Shown here: positions 9,756 through 18,454 of the stretch, piece by piece
Layout: every line of letters begins with the position of its first letter
How positions within the stretch are numbered: position 1 is the first letter of the stretch
Assembly: GCA_018969295.1 (NCBI GenBank)
Contig: JAGWYN010000009.1
Location: 62,001 to 126,000, forward strand
Direction: 5' to 3'
DNA from: Chloroflexota bacterium
GTDB taxonomy: Bacteria; Chloroflexota; Anaerolineae; Caldilineales; Caldilineaceae
Length of the DNA stretch: 64,000 nucleotides
Program-made: the position numbers and the translations under genes
The notes under the pieces: generated by a model
Told to the model about the DNA's origin: nothing
The model's database searches: none
Seen by the model: only the letters and a program-made list of their open reading frames with translations

Positions 9756-9897
9756 CGTGGTCCTCCCAATGTGGGTGAGGAATTCTATTCCAGTGGTCTA
9801 TAGCGTATATGGCAAAGTACATTTTGGCAAGTTCCCTAAAAATAGGTACCATGCTCTCTCAATTATAACGCACAGGATGGACAGAGGGGGTCTGTGG

Positions 9898-11577
9898 ATG
9901 AGTACAAAAATCATTTATTCGATGATGGGGGTGGGCAAGACGTACCCTCCCAGCAAACAGGTGTTGCGCGACATCAGCCTCTCTTATTTTTACGGTGCCA
10001 AGATCGGTGTCCTTGGCCTCAACGGTTCAGGCAAAAGCACCTTGCTGCGCATCATGGCGGGTGTCGAAAAAGAATACAACGGCGAGACCTTGCTGGCCCC
10101 TGGGTATACGGTTGGCTACCTGGAGCAGGAGCCGCAGCTGGATGCGAGCAAGAGCGTGCGTGCGATTGTGGAGGAGGGGGTGCAGGAGGTAGTGGACGCC
10201 CTGCGCGAGTTCGACGAGATCAACGCCCGTTTTGGTGAGGATCTTACGGCGGAGGAGATGGACGCGCTGATGGTGCGTCAGGGAGAGGTGCAGGACCGGC
10301 TGGATGCGCTCAACGGCTGGGATCTGGACAGCCGGTTGGAACTGGCGATGGATGCGTTGCGCTGTCCGCCGGGGGAGACGGCGGTCAGTGTGTTGTCGGG
10401 TGGCGAACGGCGCCGGGTGGCGCTTTGCCGGCTGCTGCTCAAAGAGCCGGACATCCTGTTGCTCGACGAGCCGACCAACCATCTGGATGCCGAGTCGGTG
10501 GCGTGGCTGGAGACGCATCTGCGCGAGTACAAGGGGACGGTGATTGCTGTCACGCACGACCGTTACTTTTTGGACAACGTTGCTGGCTGGATATTGGAGC
10601 TGGACCGCGGCTATGGGATTCCATGGAAGGGCAACTATTCCTCCTGGTTGGAGCAGAAGCAGCAGCGGCTGGCGCAGGAGGAGCGGCAGGAGGCGTTGCG
10701 GCAGAAGACGTTGCAGCGTGAGCTGGAATGGTTGCACATGAGCCCCAAGGCGCGCCAGACCAAACGCAAGTCGCGCATCAACGCCTACAACGACCTGCTG
10801 TCCCAGGAGAAGGAACGGGCAGTGGAGGAGCGTGAAATTTACATTCCGCCGGGTCCTCGGCTGGGGGATGTTGTGATCCGGGCCGAGGGGATCAGCAAAG
10901 CCTACGGCGACAACCTTCTCTACGAAAACCTGACGCTCGACATTCCGCCGGGGGCGATCGTGGGGATCATTGGCCCCAATGGGGCTGGCAAGACGACCTT
11001 GTTTCGGATGATTGTGGGGCAGGAGAAGCCTGACAGCGGGACATTGACGGTCGGGGGGACAGTCAAGCTGGCCTATGTCGACCAGGCGCGCGACTCATTG
11101 GATGGGAGCAAAAGTGTGTGGGAGGAAATTTCTGGCGGTGCTGATTTGTTGCAGCTGGGCGACCGTCAGATCAACTCTCGGGCCTATGCGGCCCGGTTCA
11201 ACTTTGCTGGGCAGGACCAGCAGAAAAAGGTGGGGATGTTGTCTGGGGGGGAGCGCAACCGGCTGCACATGGCCAAAATGCTCAAATCGGGCGGCAATGT
11301 GATCTTGCTGGACGAGCCCAGCAACGACCTGGACGTCAACACGCTGCGCGCGTTGGAGGATGCGTTGGAGGGGTTTGCGGGCTGTGTGCTGGTCATCTCG
11401 CACGACCGCTGGTTTTTAGACCGGATTGCCACCCACATTTTGGCCTTTGAAGGAGAGAGTCAGGTCTTTTTCTTTCCTGGCAACTACAGCGAATATGAAG
11501 AAGACCGGCACCGTCGGCTGGGTCCTCTGGCCGACCGGCCCCATCGGATCACCTATCGCAAGCTTCGCCGGGCCTGA
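9898..11577 (+). CDS. ettA: Energy-dependent translational throttle protein EttA (ABC-F)
   Basis: A 559-residue soluble ABC-F ATPase with two nucleotide-binding domains. EttA binds the ribosomal E site and gates entry into elongation according to ATP/ADP. Domain 1 has GLNGSGKST, then LSGGERRRVALCRLLL and LLLDEPTNHLD. A linker with KARQTKRKSRINAYNDLL (the P-site tRNA interaction motif region) follows. Domain 2 has GPNGAGKTT, LSGGERNRLHMAKML and LLDEPSNDLD. Length and the RQTKRKSR linker are characteristic of EttA. The ATG at 9898 is chosen; the frame stays open far upstream only because it runs antisense to the SH3 gene. A purine-rich AGAGGGGG lies just upstream. Confidence 0.95.
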   Translation: MSTKIIYSMMGVGKTYPPSKQVLRDISLSYFYGAKIGVLGLNGSGKSTLLRIMAGVEKEYNGETLLAPGYTVGYLEQEPQLDASKSVRAIVEEGVQEVVDALREFDEINARFGEDLTAEEMDALMVRQGEVQDRLDALNGWDLDSRLELAMDALRCPPGETAVSVLSGGERRRVALCRLLLKEPDILLLDEPTNHLDAESVAWLETHLREYKGTVIAVTHDRYFLDNVAGWILELDRGYGIPWKGNYSSWLEQKQQRLAQEERQEALRQKTLQRELEWLHMSPKARQTKRKSRINAYNDLLSQEKERAVEEREIYIPPGPRLGDVVIRAEGISKAYGDNLLYENLTLDIPPGAIVGIIGPNGAGKTTLFRMIVGQEKPDSGTLTVGGTVKLAYVDQARDSLDGSKSVWEEISGGADLLQLGDRQINSRAYAARFNFAGQDQQKKVGMLSGGERNRLHMAKMLKSGGNVILLDEPSNDLDVNTLRALEDALEGFAGCVLVISHDRWFLDRIATHILAFEGESQVFFFPGNYSEYEEDRHRRLGPLADRPHRITYRKLRRA

Positions 11578-11650
11578 GCCGTCCAGGACAAGACGGGGGA
11601 ACGCAAGGGGCCGCAGATGGAGTTTCCCAAGCGCAAGAGCGGCAAGCACG

Positions 11651-11863
11651 GACTGGGCGCTTGCCGCTCGAGTGTTCGTATGTGAGGCGTGCAGCCATAC
11701 GATGGATAGAGATCTGAACGCCGCCATCCATCTGAAAAATACCGTGAGTTCCATGGAAATGAACGCCTGTGGAGAACATGTACGTCCTGGCGACATCGCT
11801 CAGGCTCTGGTCGGTGAAGCAGGAACCTGGCAACAAGCGTCTCCTGGTGAGATGTTTGTCTAG
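11651..11863 (+). pseudogene. Remnant of an IS200/IS605-type tnpB, C-terminal end only
   Basis: About 70 codons encode the extreme C-terminus of a TnpB-type RNA-guided nuclease: ARVFVCEACSHTMDRDLNAA holds the second half of the Cys4 zinc ribbon and the RuvC-III DRDxNAA block. It is followed by IHLKNTVSSMEMNACGEHVRP, the usual TnpB tail. No start codon, guide-lobe, RuvC-I or RuvC-II part is found upstream; that DNA belongs to ettA. The element is decayed and cannot make an active protein. A short inverted repeat (GTCCA at 11864-11868, TGGAC at 11881-11885) follows the stop and may be part of the old right end. Confidence 0.72.
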
Positions 11864-11893
11864 GTCCAAGAGAACGGCCCTGGACGAAGCGTG

Positions 11894-12820
11894 TCAGAGA
11901 GCGGTCTGGGCGGCGAGGTAGTGCCAGGCAGAAATTCCGGCTTTGGCGCCCTCGCCGATCGAGACAGGTACCTGTTCGGCGTAGATGGTGGTGACGTCGC
12001 CGGCGGCAAAGATGCCGGGGATGCTGGTTGCGCAGTGGGCGTCGACCACCACATGGCCGCCATCGTCCAGCTGCACCAGATCGCGTACAGCGTTGTTGTT
12101 GGGCAGCAGGCCGTACTGGACAAAAATGCCCTCGACTGGCAGGGTGCGCACTTCACCGTTGATCCCGACGATATCGAGGCCGGTCACGAAATCATTGCCC
12201 AGGATCTGCTGGACTTCCCAGCCGCGAAATACACTGATATGTGGGTGGTTGAGCACGACTTCGGCGCGGGCGCGGTCGGCGACGGGTTGAGGGCGGGCTT
12301 CGATATAGTCGATCCGCTTGACCAGAGGAAGGAGGATCTGCAGCGCCGCGATCGAGCGTTCGCCGCCACCGATCACAGCCACGGCGCGCCCTGCAAAGAA
12401 GGGTGCGTGGGAGACTGCCGAATAGCTGAGCCCGCGTCCCCAGTATTCGGCTTCGCCGCTGGCGAAGGTACGTTGGGCACGCACACCGGTGCAGAGCACG
12501 ACGGCTCGGCAGCGGACGCTGCCGCCTGCGCTCAAGGTCAGCTGGAAGCTGCCGTCGTCCAGCCGTTCGACACGTTCGACGGTGTCTGGCAGATGGTGTT
12601 GCAGCCCAGAGGAGACCCGTTCAGCCAGTTCGTGGACCAGCGAGGCTCCCCAGACAGTGTCCTGGCGGGGGACATTGCGTAGGGCAAAGGGGTAGGAGAC
12701 CTTGCCGCCCAGGTCTGGGCTGATCAGAGCGACATTCAGCTGCGCGTAGAGCAAATAGGCGGTGGCGGCGAGCCCGGCGGGCCCTCCACCGAGTACGACT
12801 GCGTCAAAGTGTTCTGGCAT
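11894..12820 (-). CDS. Thioredoxin-reductase-like FAD/NAD(P) oxidoreductase lacking the CxxC
   Basis: A 308-residue two-domain flavoprotein. FAD site: VVLGGGPAGLAATAYLL at the N-terminus and GIFAAGDV near the C-terminus. NAD(P) site: AVIGGGERS. The layout is that of thioredoxin reductase, but where TrxR has the redox-active CATC this protein reads YSAVSHAPFF, so the disulfide is missing. It is therefore more likely a ferredoxin/flavodoxin-NADP reductase or another TrxR-like enzyme than a true TrxR. The ATG at 12820 is chosen; an in-frame upstream ATG at 12889 would add 23 unusual residues and touch the response regulator gene. It is the last gene of the minus-strand group after the two-component pair. 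Confidence 0.82.
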   Translation of the reverse strand: MPEHFDAVVLGGGPAGLAATAYLLYAQLNVALISPDLGGKVSYPFALRNVPRQDTVWGASLVHELAERVSSGLQHHLPDTVERVERLDDGSFQLTLSAGGSVRCRAVVLCTGVRAQRTFASGEAEYWGRGLSYSAVSHAPFFAGRAVAVIGGGERSIAALQILLPLVKRIDYIEARPQPVADRARAEVVLNHPHISVFRGWEVQQILGNDFVTGLDIVGINGEVRTLPVEGIFVQYGLLPNNNAVRDLVQLDDGGHVVVDAHCATSIPGIFAAGDVTTIYAEQVPVSIGEGAKAGISAWHYLAAQTAL

Positions 12821-12888
12821 GAAAGACACCTGTTCTCGATACAGGCCTGACCTGGCAGCAGCACAGGGCGGGCGGCGGACCGGTTGCA

Positions 12889-13581
12889 CTAGCCGCCGCG
12901 TTCGCGCGGGGCGTGGACCAGATTTTGTTGCAGGGCATAGGCCACCGCTTCGGTGCGTGTTGCCGCCTGCAGTTTGGAAAGAATATTGCTGACGTGGTAC
13001 TTGACGGTCGAACGGCTGACGATCAACTTGTCGGCGATCTCACTGTTGTTCATGCCGGTCACCATCAGGGCCAGCACATCGTGTTCACGTTCGGTCAGGT
13101 CGAAACCGAGCGACTGTGAGCGGTGGTGGGTGGCGTTGTGGATCAGGACCTGGGTGGCCTCCGGGGCCAGGGTTGGGCGGCCGACATAGGCGGAGCGAAT
13201 GGCGCCGACCAGTTCGTTGGCAGAGATATTCTTGAGCAGGTAGCCGATCGCTCCAGCGGCCAGTGCGCCCTGCACCAGATCATCTTCTTTGAAACTGGTG
13301 AGTGCAATGACCTGGATGTGAGGGTGGCGTTGGCGGAGTTGGCGAGTGGCGGTGGCACCGTCCATTTCTGGCATCATCAGGTCCATCAGCACGACATCTG
13401 GCTGGCAGCGTTCGGCAATCCAGATCGCTTCGGCGCCATTGGCTGCTTCCCCGACCAGTTCCAGATCTTCGTAGGCAAGCAAGAAGGCGGAGAGCCCGCC
13501 GCGCACCACTGCGTGGTCGTCGACGACCATGACTCGGATCGGGGCTGCTGGCAGAGGAGCAGAGAGGTTATTCTGAATCAT
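12889..13581 (-). CDS. NarL/LuxR-family response regulator
   Basis: A 230-residue DNA-binding response regulator. The N-terminal receiver domain has the acidic pair in VVDDHAVVRGG, the phosphoacceptor Asp in DVVLMDLMMPEMDG (about residue 65), then ALTSF and a Lys in YLLKNISANEL. The C-terminal LuxR-type helix-turn-helix is LTEREHDVLALMVTGMNNSEIADKL followed by SRSTVKYHVSNILSKL. It overlaps the histidine kinase gene by four bases (ATGA), so the two are translationally coupled and almost surely form one signalling pair. Targets unknown. Confidence 0.95.
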   Translation of the reverse strand: MIQNNLSAPLPAAPIRVMVVDDHAVVRGGLSAFLLAYEDLELVGEAANGAEAIWIAERCQPDVVLMDLMMPEMDGATATRQLRQRHPHIQVIALTSFKEDDLVQGALAAGAIGYLLKNISANELVGAIRSAYVGRPTLAPEATQVLIHNATHHRSQSLGFDLTEREHDVLALMVTGMNNSEIADKLIVSRSTVKYHVSNILSKLQAATRTEAVAYALQQNLVHAPRERGG

Positions 13582-15173
13582 GGCACCAAACCATCGGGGG
13601 AATTCCAGACCAAGGAGACTGTTGTGCCGGCTCCTCGTCGGCTGTCGATCGTCAGCTGGGCCCCGACCGAGTCAGCTCGCTCGCGCATGATAGCCAGTCC
13701 TAGATGTTCTGGGGGGACGTCAGCCGGGTCAAAGCCTTGGCCATCGTCGTGGATGGTCAGCCGAATCTGGCCGGATGCACAGTGGAGAAGCAGCTGCACC
13801 TGGCTGGCGCGTGCATGTCTTGCCACGTTGTGGAGTGCTTCCTGGGCGACATAATAGCAGGCTACCTTGACCGCTGGCGGCATCTCGGCATTGCCCAGCA
13901 CGGTGACGGCGATCGGGATGCGGGCGCGTCCGCGTGCGGCCTCGGTGAGCTGGCGCAGCAGTTCTTCGATGCTGACCTCCATCAGCGTGGCCGGGCGCAG
14001 TTCGAGCAGCAGCGTACGCATCTCGGCCAGTGCGCCGCGCGTCAGCTGGCGCAGCTCTTCCAGCCGGCGCATGCCTTCTGCTGGCTGGCGTTCGACCAGC
14101 CGTGGCAGGACATCGGCGATCAGGCTGGCCGAGAAAAGGGTCTGTGTCACTGAATCGTGCAGATCGCGGGCGATGCGGTTGCGTTCTGCGGCGATGGCTG
14201 TCTGTTCGGCCTGGATGCGCAGCCGGGCATTTTCGATGGCCAGGGCGGCCTGGTCGCCGAACATGACAGCAAGCTCGATCTCCTCTGCTGAAAAACGGCG
14301 TGGCTCGCGGTAATAGAGCAGGAGGCCGCCGTAGATTGCGTCTTTGAGTTTGAGTGGAACAGCGAGCTGGGCGCAGTATTCGTGTCCATCGACCTTCAGA
14401 ATTGGAAGATCGGCGTCCACGGTTGTTTCGGAGAGAGGCCCTGTCTGGGGCAGCGTTTCGGCATGGACAAACACGTGGCCCGGGGGGTGTTCGTTGCTGT
14501 AGAAAGCTGTGAGCTGTTGGGGGGAGATGCCGACGCCGGCTTGAAAACTGATGGGGGTGGGGGTATCGTGGAGCTGGTAGATGGCGCTGGCGTCGGCGCG
14601 CAGCAGCACACGGGCCTGGGCGACGATGCTGTCCAGGATCTCCTGGCGTGAGCGGTTGGAGTTGAGCATTCGCAGGATTTCGCGCAGACTGTCGGCGACG
14701 CGGCGTCTGCGTTCGATCTCGCGGGTCCGCTCTTCGACCCGGCCTTCGAGCATCTCTTCGGTCTGCTTGCGGCGGGTGATGTCGGTGACCGAGCTGAGCA
14801 CGATCAGCCCTTCTTCGCTGCGGAAATAGCTCAAGCCTACTTCGATCGGGAATTCGCTCCCATCGCGACGGCGTCCGGCCAGATCCAGCCCGGAGCCCAT
14901 CGGGCGGGTGTGGGGGTTGTCGACGAAGAGCGTACGATAGACGCGGTGGTCTGGGTGGTAGCGGTCGGGGAGAAGCCGTTCGATAGGCTGGCCGATCAGA
15001 TCGGAGAGATCGTAGCGAAAGAGATCGGCAAGTTTTTGATTGGCGTACAGGATCGACCCGGCGGCGTCGACGGCGACCACAGCGACGGGGGAAGCTTCGA
15101 GCATCTGCCAGAGCAGGCGAGTCAGCTGTTCGTCGGGTGGATGCGTTTTCAAGGCAGGGTAGATGCGTTGCAT
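13578..15173 (-). CDS. PAS-GAF sensor histidine kinase (HisKA_3 type)
   Basis: A 531-residue soluble sensor kinase with no membrane helix. Order: PAS domain about 20-135 (ASPVAVVAVDAAGSILYANQ through the PAC segment), a short coiled linker, GAF domain about 185-320, then HisKA_3 with the phosphorylated His339 in IARDLHDSVTQTLFSASL. A HATPase_c domain follows, with an N box around YYVAQEALHNVARHA and DDGQGFDP. This is the NarX/DegS architecture that pairs with NarL-type regulators; its partner is the overlapping gene downstream. The start is the ATG at 15173: no Shine-Dalgarno sequence is visible and a -10-like box lies six bases before it, so the mRNA may be leaderless. Confidence 0.93.
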   Translation of the reverse strand: MQRIYPALKTHPPDEQLTRLLWQMLEASPVAVVAVDAAGSILYANQKLADLFRYDLSDLIGQPIERLLPDRYHPDHRVYRTLFVDNPHTRPMGSGLDLAGRRRDGSEFPIEVGLSYFRSEEGLIVLSSVTDITRRKQTEEMLEGRVEERTREIERRRRVADSLREILRMLNSNRSRQEILDSIVAQARVLLRADASAIYQLHDTPTPISFQAGVGISPQQLTAFYSNEHPPGHVFVHAETLPQTGPLSETTVDADLPILKVDGHEYCAQLAVPLKLKDAIYGGLLLYYREPRRFSAEEIELAVMFGDQAALAIENARLRIQAEQTAIAAERNRIARDLHDSVTQTLFSASLIADVLPRLVERQPAEGMRRLEELRQLTRGALAEMRTLLLELRPATLMEVSIEELLRQLTEAARGRARIPIAVTVLGNAEMPPAVKVACYYVAQEALHNVARHARASQVQLLLHCASGQIRLTIHDDGQGFDPADVPPEHLGLAIMRERADSVGAQLTIDSRRGAGTTVSLVWNSPDGLVP

Positions 15174-15179
15174 AGGAAG

Positions 15180-15185
15180 AGTATA
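15180..15185 (-). promoter_or_regulatory. Candidate -10 box giving a leaderless transcript
   Basis: On the minus strand TATACT sits six bases before the ATG of the PAS-GAF kinase. Transcription would begin at or next to the start codon. No good -35 hexamer is seen at standard spacing. Confidence 0.35.
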
Positions 15186-15233
15186 GCACAAAGCAGCAGA
15201 TACAAACGAAAAAGCGGAAGAGATAGCCGGGTG

Positions 15234-16469
15234 TCAGCTCTGCCAGTGCAGCAGCAGCTGCCGTGGCCCGCGCAGGATCGGGTTGGTCTGCCAGCGCAGC
15301 GCTGTGGGGGCTTCGACCTGCTGGAGGGTTGGCAGGCGGTCGAGCAGCACCTCCAAGGCGATGCGCGCTTCCAGCCGAGCCAGGGGTGCACCGAGGCAGT
15401 AGTGGACCCCCTGGCCGAATCCCAGGTGGCGGAGAGCTGGGCGGTCCAGATCGTAGTGGGCAGGGCAGGGGTAGACAGTTTCGTCGCGGTGTGCAGAGGC
15501 GAGCACCAGGCTGACTGCGTCCCCGCGGCGGAGGGTCTGGCCGTGCAGGTCGATATCGGCGGCGGCAAAGCGTATGGTGGCCCGTTCGACCGGCCCATCG
15601 AAGCGGATGGCCTCTTCGATGGCTGGCGTCAGCAGGCTGTGGTCAGCGCGCAACGCGGCCCACAGTAGTGGGCGGCTGAGCAGGATGAGCAGTTGGTCGG
15701 CGAGCAGGAAAACCGAGGTTTCATGGCCGACGACGGTGAGCAGCAGAACCATACTGAAGAGCTCTTCGATGTTGAGGGAATCCCCCTGCTCTTCGGCGGC
15801 GAGCAGGAAAGAGATCAGATCGGGTTGTGGGCTGCGGCGCCGTTCTGCGCAGATCTTTTCGAGATAGCCGACGAAGTCGGTCATCACCTGCTGCAGGCGC
15901 TCCGTCTTGCGCAGGTTGCGGGCGCTGTCGCTCGAGGGCGCTACCAGGATATGGGACCAGGCTCGAAAACGGTGGTGGTCGCGGCTGGGAATGCCGAGCA
16001 GGTCGCCGATCGCGGCGATCGAGAAGGGTAGGGCGAATTCCTGGATGTAGTCCATCCGGCCGCGTGCGGAGACGCGATCGAGCAGTCGATGGGCGGTCGT
16101 TCGCAGTTGGGGTTCGAGCCCTTCGATCTGGCGGGCGCTGAACGCCTTGCTGACCAGGGTGCGCAGGCGGGCGTGACGGGCGCCGTCTGCGTTGAGCATG
16201 TGGTCTGTGAGCAGCCGGTAGAGCGGCGGGGCTGGGGCTGTGTGTTCGGTCTCATTGAGCGTGCTGTGGACATCCTTCACAAAAAGGTCGGGCTGGCGCA
16301 GTGCAGCTGCGACATCTGCGTGGCGGGTGAGCCACCACATGCGGGCGTTGCCGTCGCGGCTGGTTCGGCTGAAGGCTGGCGCCTCGGCACGCAGCCGGGC
16401 ATAGATGGGGTAGGGGTCGGTTTTGAACAGTTCGCCGGAGAGGCGCAGGCTGGCAAGTGAAGTGGTCAT
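15234..16469 (-). CDS. Cytochrome P450
   Basis: A 411-residue soluble bacterial P450 of the CYP107-like class. The I-helix motif is VVGHETSVFLLADQ, the K-helix ExxR is in EEAIRFDGPVERATIR, and the heme loop is FGQGVHYCLGAPLAR with proximal Cys358. It needs electrons from a ferredoxin or flavodoxin system; none is adjacent apart from the TrxR-like flavoprotein a few genes away. It lies 31 bp downstream of the MFS exporter gene on the same strand, so the two are probably co-transcribed. The substrate cannot be inferred. Confidence 0.95.
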   Translation of the reverse strand: MTTSLASLRLSGELFKTDPYPIYARLRAEAPAFSRTSRDGNARMWWLTRHADVAAALRQPDLFVKDVHSTLNETEHTAPAPPLYRLLTDHMLNADGARHARLRTLVSKAFSARQIEGLEPQLRTTAHRLLDRVSARGRMDYIQEFALPFSIAAIGDLLGIPSRDHHRFRAWSHILVAPSSDSARNLRKTERLQQVMTDFVGYLEKICAERRRSPQPDLISFLLAAEEQGDSLNIEELFSMVLLLTVVGHETSVFLLADQLLILLSRPLLWAALRADHSLLTPAIEEAIRFDGPVERATIRFAAADIDLHGQTLRRGDAVSLVLASAHRDETVYPCPAHYDLDRPALRHLGFGQGVHYCLGAPLARLEARIALEVLLDRLPTLQQVEAPTALRWQTNPILRGPRQLLLHWQS

Positions 16470-16500
16470 AGGGGCCTGGTTGGTGAATGGTACATGCCTG

Positions 16501-17742
16501 TCAGGCCGCTGCGGGAGGGATGTGCTGCAGCTGCGCCCTCCGCAGCGCTGGGCGAGTCATCGCATAGAGCGCTGTCATGCCGTAGAGAATGCCGCCGAAC
16601 AGATAAATCTGGCGCACGGGCAGGAGATCTGCCAGATACGCCAGGCCCAGGCTGGAGGCCATGTGGGCGATCATCGCCAGGGTCTGCCGGGTGGCATACA
16701 CCCGTCCCAGCATGCCGGGCTCTACAGTAGATTGCAGCAGAACGTCCTGGGCTACATCGCGCAGGGCCATCGGAGGGCCGAAGGCCAGGCTGACGGCCAT
16801 CGCCAGCCACACATCGGGAGCGAGTGCGTAACTGACCGTCAGCAAGCACATCAGCCCAGCGTTGACAATGATAGTCCAGCCGGGCCGTCGGTGCATGCGT
16901 GCTGCGAAGGCAATCGCCAGCCCGGCGCCGAAGAGATTGCCCACAAAATAGAGCGCGTTCTGGTATCCCCAGTACAACTCGCTGGCCTGCAAGGCCTGGG
17001 TTGTGAACGCAAGCATCAGGGTAGAGGTCCAGAGCCCATGTGGCCAGTGTTCCAGAAATTCCATCACGGTCAGCGACCGGGCCAGATCGTGCCGGCGCAG
17101 GTAGTCCAGCCCCTGCGAGATGGCGTGCGGCAAGGGGAGCCTTCCTTGCAGACGTGTGGGGCTGGCGGGTTCGGAGCGAATCGGGGTGAGCAATGCGCCG
17201 GCCAGCACGAAGAGTGCCAGCGCAACCAGCACGACGTGGGTCATGCTCAAGGCCAGAATGAGGAGGCCCCCCAGGGCATAGCTGAGTGCCATTGCCCCAT
17301 AGTTTGTGCTGTTGAGCAGGCTGTTGGCGTGCACCAATTCAGATGGGGCCGCCAGGGCAGGGAGCAGAGACATCTGGGCAGGTTGGGCGAAGGTTTCGGT
17401 CACGGCCAGCCCTGCTACCAGCGCGTAGACAGTCCAGACAGTGCCGCCCTCGGTGGCTGCCAACAGCAGCGAGAGGAGCGCCAGCCCGACTCGGCTGAGC
17501 TCTATCCCCATCAGCACCTGCTTGCGGGGATAGCGGTCGACCAGCGCGCCAGCCAGCGGTCCCAGAAAAATTCTGGGCAACGTGCGTGCGACCAGCACAC
17601 CGGTGGCCTGCAAGGCAGAACCGCTTTGTTGGAAGACCACCACGATGGCGCCCATGTGGTACAGGTGGACGCCCAGGATGGAGGTGAGCTGGGAGAGCCA
17701 GAAGAGCAGAAACGGCGGTCGGCTCAGCAAAGTTTTGTACAT
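16501..17742 (-). CDS. MFS transporter
   Basis: A 413-residue, roughly twelve-helix major facilitator with no signal peptide. The loop between helices 2 and 3 has the motif-A-like GPLAGALVDRYPRKQVL. The pattern resembles drug or siderophore exporters of the EntS/MFS_3 type. It is the first gene of a probable two-gene operon with the cytochrome P450. Substrate and direction are inferred only from family resemblance. Confidence 0.9.
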   Translation of the reverse strand: MYKTLLSRPPFLLFWLSQLTSILGVHLYHMGAIVVVFQQSGSALQATGVLVARTLPRIFLGPLAGALVDRYPRKQVLMGIELSRVGLALLSLLLAATEGGTVWTVYALVAGLAVTETFAQPAQMSLLPALAAPSELVHANSLLNSTNYGAMALSYALGGLLILALSMTHVVLVALALFVLAGALLTPIRSEPASPTRLQGRLPLPHAISQGLDYLRRHDLARSLTVMEFLEHWPHGLWTSTLMLAFTTQALQASELYWGYQNALYFVGNLFGAGLAIAFAARMHRRPGWTIIVNAGLMCLLTVSYALAPDVWLAMAVSLAFGPPMALRDVAQDVLLQSTVEPGMLGRVYATRQTLAMIAHMASSLGLAYLADLLPVRQIYLFGGILYGMTALYAMTRPALRRAQLQHIPPAAA

Positions 17743-17885
17743 TACAGGCTCTCTGTCGCTCTTCTCGGTCAGGCAGGCGTAACGCTTTCATCTCTCTATT
17801 CTGGCTGATCTGTACGATTTTGACAAACGGTCATTCAGCAGGCTTTGCTACTTGAGCCGTTACGGATATGAAATGGCAAGACTTG

Positions 17886-17894
17886 TGTTATACT
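17886..17894 (+). promoter_or_regulatory. Candidate extended -10 promoter before the defence block
   Basis: TGTTATACT matches an extended -10 (TGnTATACT) about 100 bases before the first gene of the block. No good -35 lies at 17 bp; a TTGACA occurs too far upstream at 17820. Low certainty. Confidence 0.3.
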
Positions 17895-17996
17895 CTCTCG
17901 TATTACGCAGCGATACCTCAAACCTGATGATGTGGTGCGATTCATTATTGCATCAATACGCAACCATACAAATCAACTCAGAAAGGCGTGGCCTCA

Positions 17997-18407
17997 ATGG
18001 TTGGTACAACTCAGCCTATGACTGAGGATGAGCTATCCGATTCAATCACAGCCATTGAAGAGCTTGCAGCTGACAATAGTGATGATGAGCGTACGGTCCT
18101 TGCCGAAAATCAACTGTACGATTTTATCACCAATGCTCCAGTCAAGGACACATTGACCGAACGCCTCTTGCAAGCTGTTGCGCAGGCATTGGTCGACGAA
18201 TATGGCCTCGAACATATGCAATTAGTGCATGGCCAACCGCTCGTTTACGAAACTGTCGAAGCCGATTTTGCACCAAGCTGGCGAACCAGCTTTTCACAGA
18301 GCTTCATCCACTGCTATGCGAGGAATGACTGGAACGTGATGAGTGCTGCATGGGGATCCTGCGCGCCTATGCTGGTTTCAATTCGGTACGTGGCGCGTAC
18401 TGACTGA
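17997..18407 (+). CDS. Hypothetical protein at the head of the defence block, possibly frameshifted
   Basis: A 136-residue acidic protein I do not recognise. The ATG at 17997 has GAAAGG about ten bases upstream. Residues 1-90 look natural (ELSDSITAIEELAADNSDDE, then LTERLLQAVAQALVDEYG). The last 45 residues are rich in Trp, Ser and Cys and look out of frame. At a TTTT run near 18272 a one-base insertion would give DFCTKLANQLFTELHPLLCEE and then a stop, which reads more like a real C-terminus. The gene may carry a recent one-base deletion or a sequencing error, or the present tail may be genuine. It lies 47 bp upstream of the NERD-kinase gene. Confidence 0.5.
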   Translation: MVGTTQPMTEDELSDSITAIEELAADNSDDERTVLAENQLYDFITNAPVKDTLTERLLQAVAQALVDEYGLEHMQLVHGQPLVYETVEADFAPSWRTSFSQSFIHCYARNDWNVMSAAWGSCAPMLVSIRYVARTD

Positions 18408-18454
18408 ATCTGTAGTTTTCAGGCATTGATTTTCTATTGTCAGAGTAAACACCT

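Noticed and set aside
8341..9897. A 519-codon N-terminal extension of EttA
   Set aside because: It runs antisense through the SH3 gene and gives a Ser/Val/Ala repeat sequence; EttA has normal length from the ATG at 9898.
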